Shown piece after piece: positions 8,415-15,347 of a stretch of DNA of 64,000 nucleotides; position 1 is the stretch's first letter, and the number at the start of each line of letters is the position of its first letter. The notes beneath the pieces are model-generated. The model saw only the letters and a list, made by a program, of their open reading frames with translations. It had not been told where the DNA came from and ran no database searches. Position numbers and translations under genes: made by a program. This DNA is from Parabacteroides acidifaciens (lineage in GTDB: Bacteria > Bacteroidota > Bacteroidia > Bacteroidales > Tannerellaceae). The DNA lies in the NCBI RefSeq assembly GCF_003363715.1, contig NZ_QREV01000018.1:1-64000 (forward strand), written 5' to 3'.

Positions 8415-8719
8415 AATACGGACTTACAGATACGGAAATCAATAAACTATGTGATCTTTTTGCCCGGTACAAGGAGATCGAGAAAGTTTTGCTTTACGGC
8501 TCACGTGCCAAAGGCAACTACAAACCATTCTCGGACGTAGACCTCACACTGATCGGCGAAAAACTGACTCATAGTGATATAAATCAAATAACATGGGCAA
8601 TTGACGACCTGCTCTTACCTTATCAATTCGACATTTCTCTCTTTCACAAGCTGACAAATCCGGATTTGATGGAGCATATCCAGCGGAAAGGGATCGTCTT
8701 TTACCAGAAAAAATCTTAA
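8411..8719 (+). CDS. MntA-like minimal nucleotidyltransferase antitoxin
   Basis: 102 aa. Minimal nucleotidyltransferase of the polymerase-beta fold. The catalytic motif GSX10DXD is intact: Gly30-Ser31 (YGSRAKG) and Asp42/Asp44 (SDVDL). In studied HepT/MntA pairs this enzyme neutralises the toxin by attaching AMP units to the Tyr of its RX4HXY motif, and that Tyr is present in the partner encoded just upstream with a 4-bp overlap. Function here is inferred from motif and pairing. Confidence 0.88.
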   Translation: MKYGLTDTEINKLCDLFARYKEIEKVLLYGSRAKGNYKPFSDVDLTLIGEKLTHSDINQITWAIDDLLLPYQFDISLFHKLTNPDLMEHIQRKGIVFYQKKS

Positions 8720-8725
8720 TATATT

Positions 8726-9061
8726 ATGGAAGCAGAAAAAGTAGACAAGTTCCTTCTTGCCAACGAAAGCAAATTTCCCGATTATGAAATACCCATTCAC
8801 CGGCTGCTCGACCTCTCGCCGGAGAAGGAGATCCTTTTAGAGCAAACCCACTTCAACAGTCCAGTCAAGATACTGCTCGCCTCCATCTTCTTAGGGATGT
8901 TCGGCGTAGACCGTTTCCTCATCGGTGACTGGGGCAAAGGCCTCTGCAAACTGTTTACAGGAGGCGGCTTCGGCTTCTGGTACCCTATCGACTGGTTCCT
9001 GATCATGAAGACGACGAAAAGGAAGAACATGGGGAGGCTGGAAGGGATTGTGAAGAAATAA
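8726..9061 (+). CDS. TM2 domain membrane protein
   Basis: 111 aa. The C-terminal half (about residues 49-103) is a TM2 domain with two membrane segments and the family pattern FLGMFGVDRFLIGDWGKGL...GGGFGFWYPIDW. The N-terminal ~45 residues are hydrophilic. It starts 6 bp after the MntA stop and is probably in the same transcript. TM2 proteins have no agreed bacterial function; a link to the toxin-antitoxin pair is possible but the adjacency may be incidental. Confidence 0.82.
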   Translation: MEAEKVDKFLLANESKFPDYEIPIHRLLDLSPEKEILLEQTHFNSPVKILLASIFLGMFGVDRFLIGDWGKGLCKLFTGGGFGFWYPIDWFLIMKTTKRKNMGRLEGIVKK

Positions 9062-9258
9062 AGAACCTACAAATAACAATCTCATATATAAGAGATAACT
9101 ATATCTTTCCCTACTATAAACTAACCCATACTCAAAAATAAACAACCAATTATCCTGTAGAAGGAATCCAAAATACGCTGTACAGGGAATCAAGATCAAT
9201 TTTATCTGTAAAATGCCGTCAGTATCGGGATAGAGCTTTCGCTAATTTACATATAAAA

Positions 9259-9289
9259 ATAGAGGTAAAGCCTGACGCCCTACCTCTAT
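9259..9289 (-). terminator. Intrinsic terminator of the PPi-phosphofructokinase gene
   Basis: On the minus strand ATAGAGGTA and TACCTCTAT form a perfect 9-bp stem with a 13-nt loop. The stem is followed by TTTTATAT. It lies about 30 bp downstream of the stop codon. Confidence 0.8.
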
Positions 9290-9317
9290 CATTATCATAA
9301 TATATTTGGAGATTATA

Positions 9318-10964
9318 TTATTTAGCCTGTTCCAGCTGCAACGTCTTAGTCGGCTGGTCGCAAACTTCTGTCGGACCAAAGTACTGGATAGGACCTGGAT
9401 AGACATAGCTTGTTGTCAAAGCCCATTCGTCGCGGTTGGCAGCGAAAGTTTTGAAAGGAGCGCCGTCCAGTTTAACCAAGGCTTTCTGGATAACCGGTTT
9501 CATTTCGCCATGACGTCTTTCCATGTTCATCATCATGGTGACAGGGATACCGCCTGCGATCCATTTGTCGGCCGGAGCAGTCGTGTTGCGTACGGATGAC
9601 ATATAACCTGTCTTGCCGGAAGCGATCAGGCAAGAAGCCGTGTAACCCAAAGAATAGCAATAGTCGGCATCGTAGTTAGACGGAGCAGCGCAACGTCCTT
9701 CGTAACCGAAGAAGTGGTGCTGTGCAGCAAACTTACCAACATATTTGCCTTCGGCCTTCCACTGAGCCAGCTTGTTGCCAACCATTTCAGACAGCAGCTT
9801 TTCTGTTTCGATCAGAGAAACCTGAACGTTTCCGTGCGGGTCGCGGTCGAGAGACAACTGACGTGCCACGCCTTCCGGCAGAGAAGCATACAGATCGGAG
9901 TTTTCTTTTGTCAGCTTGCTGATGATATAGGCACGCTGTTCGCTTTTCTTGATCATCTTGAATTCGGCATCGTGTTTAGCCAGGAAGTCGTTCAGCTCGG
10001 CGATCAGGCGTTTCATAGCCGGAACGAATTCGATCAGACCTTCGGGGATCAGCACCGTACCGAAGTTGTTGCCGTCGGCAGCACGTTTTGCAACGATTTC
10101 TGCGATATAGGTAACGATATCGTCCAGAGACATGTTCTTTGCTTCCACTTCTTCCGATACGATCGCGATGTTCGGCTGTGTCTGCAAAGCACATTCCAGT
10201 GCGATGTGAGAAGCCGAGCGGCCCATCAGTTTGATGAAGTGCCAGTATTTCTGGGCTGAGTTACAGTCGCGCTGGATGTTACCAATCACTTCCGAATATA
10301 CTTTACAAGCCGTGTCGAAACCGAAAGATGTTTCGATCTGTTCGTTCTTCAAGTCACCGTCGATCGTCTTCGGACAACCGATAACCTGTACACCGGCATT
10401 GATGGCTTTGTAATATTCAGCCAGCACACAGGCGTTTGTGTTAGAGTCGTCACCGCCGATAATAACCAGTGCCTTAATATCCAATTCTTTCAAGATTTCC
10501 AGACCCTTGTCGAACTGTTCTTTTGTTTCCAGTTTCGTACGGCCTGAACCGATCATATCGAAACCACCCGTGTTACGGTATTCGTCGATGATGTCAGCTG
10601 TCAGTTCCATATATTTATGATCGATCAGACCACCGGGTCCGAGGATAAAGCCATACAGACGAGAGTCTTTGTTAGTAGCCTTGATGCCGTCAAACAGACC
10701 TGCAATCACGTTATGACCGCCAGGAGCCTGACCACCGGAAAGGATCACACCAACGTTCATAGCCGGCATCGCTTTCTTCTCGCTACTTTTTTCGAAAGTA
10801 ACGACAGGCATTCCGTACGTGTTCGGGAACAATTTCTTGATTTCGTCCTGATCGGCAACTGATTGTGTGTACTCACCGTCAACGGCTTTTACAGCGCCTT
10901 TCAATGCAGCGGGAACCTTTGGCTGGTAAGCTGCTCTTGCAATTTGTAATGCACTCTTTGTCAT
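9318..10964 (-). CDS. PPi-dependent 6-phosphofructokinase (long form)
   Basis: 548 aa. It reversibly phosphorylates fructose 6-phosphate to the 1,6-bisphosphate using pyrophosphate. Motifs: GGQAPGG (77-83), GGDD (170-173; the second Asp marks PPi rather than ATP use, where GGDG is expected), and PKTIDGD (198-204) with catalytic Asp202. The ~550-residue length and N-terminal extension fit the long PFP group shared with plants. A TATATTTG -7 box is on the minus strand at 11023-11016. It is monocistronic, with the terminator at 9259-9289. Together with the class III FBPase at 58.6 kb it shows the glycolysis/gluconeogenesis wiring typical of Bacteroidales. Confidence 0.95.
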   Translation of the reverse strand: MTKSALQIARAAYQPKVPAALKGAVKAVDGEYTQSVADQDEIKKLFPNTYGMPVVTFEKSSEKKAMPAMNVGVILSGGQAPGGHNVIAGLFDGIKATNKDSRLYGFILGPGGLIDHKYMELTADIIDEYRNTGGFDMIGSGRTKLETKEQFDKGLEILKELDIKALVIIGGDDSNTNACVLAEYYKAINAGVQVIGCPKTIDGDLKNEQIETSFGFDTACKVYSEVIGNIQRDCNSAQKYWHFIKLMGRSASHIALECALQTQPNIAIVSEEVEAKNMSLDDIVTYIAEIVAKRAADGNNFGTVLIPEGLIEFVPAMKRLIAELNDFLAKHDAEFKMIKKSEQRAYIISKLTKENSDLYASLPEGVARQLSLDRDPHGNVQVSLIETEKLLSEMVGNKLAQWKAEGKYVGKFAAQHHFFGYEGRCAAPSNYDADYCYSLGYTASCLIASGKTGYMSSVRNTTAPADKWIAGGIPVTMMMNMERRHGEMKPVIQKALVKLDGAPFKTFAANRDEWALTTSYVYPGPIQYFGPTEVCDQPTKTLQLEQAK

Positions 10965-11128
10965 TTCTTAATCTGATTTATTTAGAAATTATCTGATCCA
11001 TATCTTAAAGCGATGCAAATATACGAATATTTCTGCAATCGTGAAAGATAAGCATAGGCGATTAGCTCTTTATTCCACATTTTTCTTCAGCCACTCCAGC
11101 CTGTGCATATCGGGCAGATAGATTTTAA

Positions 11129-11848
11129 TTACTTTTGCATAATCAACCGGTTTTCCTGTATCGGTCTGATCACATAAGTTAACTCCTTCATCGTCGATTC
11201 CAAATACTTAAAGCCGCTTGATAAGATAATTTCCATTCTATTGTCGATTACTACATACCGATCATGATGAGTTAACAATGAATCATTTGAGATAAAAGTC
11301 CATAGAGAATTATACTTTTGCAAATCTGCAATATCATTCATATCCAAATGTTTTGAATGATAGATCAGTTCTACTTTTTTGTTTGGCAAAATCAACTTCA
11401 AGGCATCCGTGCTCCTATTCAGATACTGATCATACAGACATATCATTTTCGCTTCCCGGCATAAAGCTTTGATATGCAAAACAGCTTTATCTCTGGGAAT
11501 ATTCCGATAAAAGCAACCAGTGATATTACAGCTTATCTTATCAGACATGATATTGACATACGGATAATCCGTTCTGTCATTACATAAGATCAGTTTGTAA
11601 TCAGTTTTGCCTGCCAACTCCTCTAATGTTTGCGTTGTGAGTCTGGCATATTTTAAAGAGTTATAAAGTTCCTTCGACACACTCTCACCAATCCCTATAT
11701 CATCCAATTGCTTAGTGTTAGTAAGGAATTCGCCGCAACGGAATTTAAGCAAATGCATAATAATATCTTTATCATAGTCCTGATGCTCCTTAAATAAATA
11801 ATATTGTTTATATAAAGTATCAGATAATACAAAGCTATATTTTCCCAT
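11129..11848 (-). CDS. PLD-like (MIT_C-like) protein of a putative defence operon, probably C-terminally frameshifted
   Basis: 239 aa as annotated. The C-terminal half (about residues 120-235) resembles phospholipase D-like/MIT_C-type domains: ICLYDQYLN (136-144), then HHDRYVVID (194-202) followed by a strand and SSGFKYLE. The N-terminal half is not recognised. It starts 1 bp after the ATPase stop, as last gene of a three-gene operon, so it may be the effector. After the four-A run at 11154-11151 (minus strand), the neighbouring frame stays open to a TAA at 11072-11070 and reads like protein (PVDYAKVIKIYLPDMHRLEW...). One extra A would give a 259-aa product. The family call is from memory of motifs and is tentative. 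Confidence 0.6.
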   Translation of the reverse strand: MGKYSFVLSDTLYKQYYLFKEHQDYDKDIIMHLLKFRCGEFLTNTKQLDDIGIGESVSKELYNSLKYARLTTQTLEELAGKTDYKLILCNDRTDYPYVNIMSDKISCNITGCFYRNIPRDKAVLHIKALCREAKMICLYDQYLNRSTDALKLILPNKKVELIYHSKHLDMNDIADLQKYNSLWTFISNDSLLTHHDRYVVIDNRMEIILSSGFKYLESTMKELTYVIRPIQENRLIMQK

Positions 11849-11849
11849 A

Positions 11850-12872
11850 TCACTCCATTTCTAACAGTTCAGCCAAAGTTGCATCGAAAAAACCTTCAGG
11901 AAAGTCACAGGTGAACTTTCCATCCTCTTTAAAGTCGATTACAACAAACGGATTCTGGATTCCTTCTTTATATAAAATGGTTACATTATCTTTCGAAAAA
12001 CGTTTTTTATAAACTTCATAGCCCACCTTATATATAAGATGTTCACAATGTGTTTCAATTATCACCTGTATGCCGGCCTTTGCTATAAAAGCCAGAAATT
12101 CCCCCACTTTTGCCTGACTGGCCGGATGAAGATGTATTTCAGGATTCTCGATGAGAATAACATCATTCTTTTTTGCACGCAGGCACATTATCAACATTTT
12201 GGTCAAATAACTAACCCCGGCTCCTAATTGGAAAGGAGAAATATTTCCCAGCCCGTCACTTTTATATTGAACTTCAACCACATCATCCAAACGACGTTCT
12301 GTCTGCAATTCGGTTGGTGTATCTAATATATAAGATAACCAATAATTTACCTGGGTTGATAAAGTATAAGAAGAATCGTTTTTAATCAATTCCGGTATCA
12401 ATGGATTGGATTTTTCTTTCTCGAATGAACCTAATATATACTCGCCAACAACACCTACTTTAAACTGCGGTGAAATTTTAGAATGTAGTTCCGCCCCAAT
12501 TCTATTTGCAGATAAATAATATAAGTTTTGCTCTATATCAATCGGCAAACAGGCATCCTCCTCCGGTGAAAGAAAAAGCATAGAGTGTTCATTTGTCCCA
12601 TGATACATAATAGGAACACCGTCTATATCAAGACTGATCCGGACACTTTTTGCATTATAATATTTATTTCGAATAGCATCAAATGTCAAATTCACAATAC
12701 TATCTAACAAGACCTGCCCGTTTTTCCCAGCCTTGCGGACTGGAAGTAATACAGATTGTATCAAACTTGACTTGCCCGCCGAATTAACCCCTGTTATTAT
12801 CGTAAAAGGCTTTATTTTCAAGCTTTCATCATGAAGACATTTATAGTCTTCTATTTGTATATGATTAATCAT
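11850..12872 (-). CDS. AAA/ABC-type ATPase with DUF3696 C-terminus (defence-associated)
   Basis: 340 aa. Cytoplasmic ATPase of the OLD/RecF-like AAA group. Walker A is GVNSAGKSS (28-36), after an opening typical of the group (IEDYKCLHDESLKIKPFTII). The ABC-type signature region is about 215-225 (FQLGAGVSYLT) and Walker B is VILIENPEIHLHP (about 235-247), followed by an H-loop (IIETHCEHL). The end (CDFPEGFFDATLAELLEM) matches the DUF3696 tail. Its start overlaps the upstream DUF262 stop by 4 bp (ATGA) and its stop is 1 bp from the next start, so the three genes are tightly coupled. The region is visibly more A/T-rich than its neighbours, suggesting acquisition by transfer. Confidence 0.85.
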   Translation of the reverse strand: MINHIQIEDYKCLHDESLKIKPFTIITGVNSAGKSSLIQSVLLPVRKAGKNGQVLLDSIVNLTFDAIRNKYYNAKSVRISLDIDGVPIMYHGTNEHSMLFLSPEEDACLPIDIEQNLYYLSANRIGAELHSKISPQFKVGVVGEYILGSFEKEKSNPLIPELIKNDSSYTLSTQVNYWLSYILDTPTELQTERRLDDVVEVQYKSDGLGNISPFQLGAGVSYLTKMLIMCLRAKKNDVILIENPEIHLHPASQAKVGEFLAFIAKAGIQVIIETHCEHLIYKVGYEVYKKRFSKDNVTILYKEGIQNPFVVIDFKEDGKFTCDFPEGFFDATLAELLEME

Positions 12873-14026
12873 AGATGTACCCTGCTTATTATATTGTCCA
12901 TACGTTCAAACCGAAAAAAAACACTCGTTGTTGAGTCAATATTGCCCGAAAAATAGCGGGAATTATCAAACTCATCTTTCACATCTTCTATATCTAATAA
13001 GAGCTTAGAAGCCCATGTATAATCAATGTCCTTAGGTATAAAAGAAAACAAGTAAGTCAATGCTTCGAAAAGTGGCATATTTATAGGCCTTCTTACTCCA
13101 TTCCCAGAAAAACGAAAACCGTTTTCTCCTAAAAGAGCATAACTGACCGACATACACTGGAGAAATAGATTCTCATATTTTACAATCAATTCTTCAGGCG
13201 CATCATCATTTATATACATCATAAAACGAGCCAGAAAATCATCTATATCTCCCCGGTATTGAAGAGCCGGAATATTTTTAAACTCACCACGATGGAGCAT
13301 CAGAAAGGCTATTGCCCGCAAGATTATATACTGATCTTTCATTCTTGCAGTATTAATAGATCCTCCTGTTGCTACTAAAAATTCATACGACCGACTTAAA
13401 TTATATATCATATTTGTACAACGTCCACGATATAAAGCATTTCGCATTTCCTGCTTATTCAAAGATGTACCACCTCTGTTTACTCTATCAAAAATATCAT
13501 ACTTCACGCGTTCAGGCGTTGGTGGTTGGATGATATAGAAAAACAATTGATAGTCTTCAAATACGCCTTGCAATTTAGGATCTAAATCACTAAAGAACGC
13601 ACCATTCAACTGACGCAATATTTTCAAATTATTCAACTTAAACCCTTCTTCCAGAAAACTCAGAATTGCACCAATCCTTTGCCGACCATCAACAACCTGC
13701 TTCTTGCCATTCTTATCCTCAAACAAATACATCAAAGGAATAGGTATTCCCATAAGGATAGATTCTATCAGTTCAGACTTTTGCCTCTGTTGCCATACAT
13801 CATTCCTTTGAAAATCAGGATTAATAACCAACTCCTTTCTCTTCATGCAAAGCGTTTGTAAATGCAAAATACTGAACTGAGCCTTTTCCACCCGAACTTC
13901 GGCATTCGGATAAATAGTATAAGAATTATCATTATTAATGGATAAATCCGCATTTTCCACATCAACAAAGCTTTCGCTCACTTCTCCTAACTGCGACACA
14001 TTATCCTTTATTTCCTGATCTTCCAT
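12869..14026 (-). CDS. DUF262 (GmrS/ParB-like N-terminal) protein
   Basis: 385 aa. It contains the DUF262 domain seen in GmrSD and BrxU restriction proteins, a ParB-like nucleotide-binding fold. Motifs: INPDFQRNDVW (68-78) and KSELIESILMGIPIP (83-97), then the diagnostic DGRQR (113-117), then FDRVNRGGTSLNKQEMRNA (about 178-196). The C-terminal half is helical and lacks the DUF1524 HNH nuclease motif that would make it a complete GmrSD-like enzyme. It is first in the three-gene operon. A TATCTTTG -7 box is on the minus strand at 14098-14091, with a weaker TTTC 19 nt upstream. Confidence 0.85.
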   Translation of the reverse strand: MEDQEIKDNVSQLGEVSESFVDVENADLSINNDNSYTIYPNAEVRVEKAQFSILHLQTLCMKRKELVINPDFQRNDVWQQRQKSELIESILMGIPIPLMYLFEDKNGKKQVVDGRQRIGAILSFLEEGFKLNNLKILRQLNGAFFSDLDPKLQGVFEDYQLFFYIIQPPTPERVKYDIFDRVNRGGTSLNKQEMRNALYRGRCTNMIYNLSRSYEFLVATGGSINTARMKDQYIILRAIAFLMLHRGEFKNIPALQYRGDIDDFLARFMMYINDDAPEELIVKYENLFLQCMSVSYALLGENGFRFSGNGVRRPINMPLFEALTYLFSFIPKDIDYTWASKLLLDIEDVKDEFDNSRYFSGNIDSTTSVFFRFERMDNIISRVHL

Positions 14027-14090
14027 ATCGATTTATCCTGTATTTTATTTGTTATAAAGTATTCAGATTATCCAATCTATCACTTAGATG

Positions 14091-14121
14091 CAAAGATATT
14101 CAGATTTATCGAAAGGAGAAA
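14091..14121 (-). promoter_or_regulatory. Promoter of the DUF262/ATPase/PLD-like operon
   Basis: On the minus strand TTTC (14121-14118) is followed after 19 nt by TATCTTTG (14098-14091). The -7 box is perfect and the -33 box has one mismatch. It lies in the 101-bp gap after the Abi gene, so the operon can be transcribed independently of it. Confidence 0.6.
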
Positions 14122-14127
14122 TAATTC

Positions 14128-15036
14128 TCACAGAAATGATCCCGGATCGAAATCCTCACCTAATCCCAATTTTCTCAATCGAGATCTAATAGCACCTTTT
14201 GTTCGCTCAAACAAACCTGCCAACTCATCAATACCATAACCTTCTGCATAAAGTCTTTTTAGTGCATTATCAGCTTCCACATCCCAAGGTAAATATGCCT
14301 TAGGGTTCTCTTTCTGTTTCTCTGCAATCGTATAGCTTTTTTCTTTTGTTGGCTCAGGGAGTCCTGATTTACAATTATTACTCCAGTTCATTACTATACT
14401 TATTTTGCTAACTACAGAAGTAAACCGATCAAAAGGCTCAATCCAGCCAGGGATATCTTTGTTGATCCACCCCATCACTTGAATTATCTCGTTATGGATA
14501 GCTTCTACTCTATCTAAATTCCAACAGATAGACTCATTATGGAAAATTCTATTTCTAAATGATCTCAAAGAATTCAGCGGAGCAGAAACAGTTCTTCTCT
14601 GTCGTAAATGTTTCGGGAGATAAGGAAAAGCACGACGAAGATCTTTCCATAATATGCGCTCATATTCACTGTTAAGCAGCGATACCCAAAAGCCCAAGGT
14701 AAGTTCTGCAATAACTTTAGATGCAAGAATAGGTTCATTACGTCCAACAATTTGTTTCTTTGCTTGAGTGATATATCTATTTAGTCCAACAAGCCCCGGC
14801 ATTGTTGGGAATATGGCATACCAATCTTCCCTTCCCGTCATTGTCTGTAATTCTCGGCTTAAAGCATTTCTTAATGCAACTTCAAACGTAGAAAGCGAGA
14901 CATAAAAAGCCTCAGATAATTCGACATTGCATTGATAATGTAAAATAGCTTTCTGTTCATCTTGGTGAGCATTAAAGTATCTTTCCATTCGCTTGGTGGA
15001 AAAAACTTTTTCAAAAAATTGTTTGTTATACGTCAT
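14128..15036 (-). CDS. Abi-family HEPN protein with C-terminal helix-turn-helix domain
   Basis: 302 aa. Abortive-infection protein of the Abi_2 (AbiD/AbiF) family, a putative HEPN ribonuclease toxin. The N-terminal pattern STFEVALRNALSREL (49-63) and the motif RNRIFHNESI (161-170; Arg161-X4-His166) are characteristic. The last ~55 residues form a separate domain (LPWDVEADNALKRLYAEGYG, then FERTKGAIRSRLRKLGLGED) resembling the Myb/SANT-like helix-turn-helix found at the ends of various bacterial proteins. The start ATG is 9 bp from a promoter that fires in the opposite direction and makes a small RNA (15058-15115). The DUF262 operon follows 101 bp downstream on the same strand. Confidence 0.85.
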   Translation of the reverse strand: MTYNKQFFEKVFSTKRMERYFNAHQDEQKAILHYQCNVELSEAFYVSLSTFEVALRNALSRELQTMTGREDWYAIFPTMPGLVGLNRYITQAKKQIVGRNEPILASKVIAELTLGFWVSLLNSEYERILWKDLRRAFPYLPKHLRQRRTVSAPLNSLRSFRNRIFHNESICWNLDRVEAIHNEIIQVMGWINKDIPGWIEPFDRFTSVVSKISIVMNWSNNCKSGLPEPTKEKSYTIAEKQKENPKAYLPWDVEADNALKRLYAEGYGIDELAGLFERTKGAIRSRLRKLGLGEDFDPGSFL

Positions 15037-15052
15037 AATAAGGTTATCTTTG
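15022..15052 (+). promoter_or_regulatory. Promoter of the Abi-associated small RNA
   Basis: TTTG (15022-15025), a 19-nt spacer and TATCTTTG (15045-15052) form a full consensus Bacteroidetes promoter on the plus strand. The -33 box overlaps the first codons of the divergent Abi gene. The transcript would start near 15058. Confidence 0.8.
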
Positions 15053-15057
15053 CAGTG

Positions 15058-15115
15058 CAGTCCCGGTAATTCCTCTCCCAGATATTAGATGCTGGTGATG
15101 AATCCGGGTTTTTTT
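15058..15115 (+). ncRNA. Small RNA divergent from the Abi gene (abiF RNA candidate)
   Basis: About 58 nt. It begins just after a consensus promoter and ends in an intrinsic terminator: CCCGG...ATTC (from 15062) pairs with GAAT-CCGGG (to 15108), then a run of seven Ts. Inside, CCAG and CTGG can form a second small stem. There is no open reading frame of note. Weinberg and colleagues described an 'abiF RNA' motif next to abiF-type genes; position and partner fit, but I cannot check the covariance model here. It could act as an RNA antitoxin or regulator of the adjacent HEPN protein (inference). Confidence 0.7.
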
Positions 15116-15259
15116 ATGTCTACACATATAGTTAATAAACCAGATAAAGAAGTTTCCACTGATTTTTTAGCAACATAGTTAAAAGATCTGGTAGATTCTA
15201 ATGTGATACAAAAGTAGAGATAAACATTAAGAAAAACAAGGAACACAGCAAGAAGTATA

Positions 15260-15334
15260 AGAAAACGCTGATTAAGCAGATCTAAACGGATTTAATATTG
15301 CTATCCGTTAAAATCAGCTTAATCAGCGTTTTCT
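15260..15334. terminator. Long hairpin between the GH92 gene end and the Abi/small RNA locus
   Basis: A perfect 18-bp inverted repeat (15260-15277 with 15317-15334; arm AGAAAACGCTGATTAAGC) encloses a second stem (AACGGAT / ATCCGTT). Pairing continues imperfectly outward (AAGAAGTAT / CTATACCTGCTTCTT). It lies 13 bp after the stop of the last GH92 gene, so it can end the PUL transcript. It also shields the locus from the plus-strand small RNA. There is nothing else recognisable in 15116-15347. Confidence 0.65.
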
Positions 15335-15347
15335 CTATACCTGCTTC

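Noticed and set aside
11129-15115. Integrated prophage or conjugative element around the defence genes
   Set aside because: No integrase, tRNA attachment site, structural phage genes or transfer genes are visible; only A/T-richness and gene content suggest transfer.
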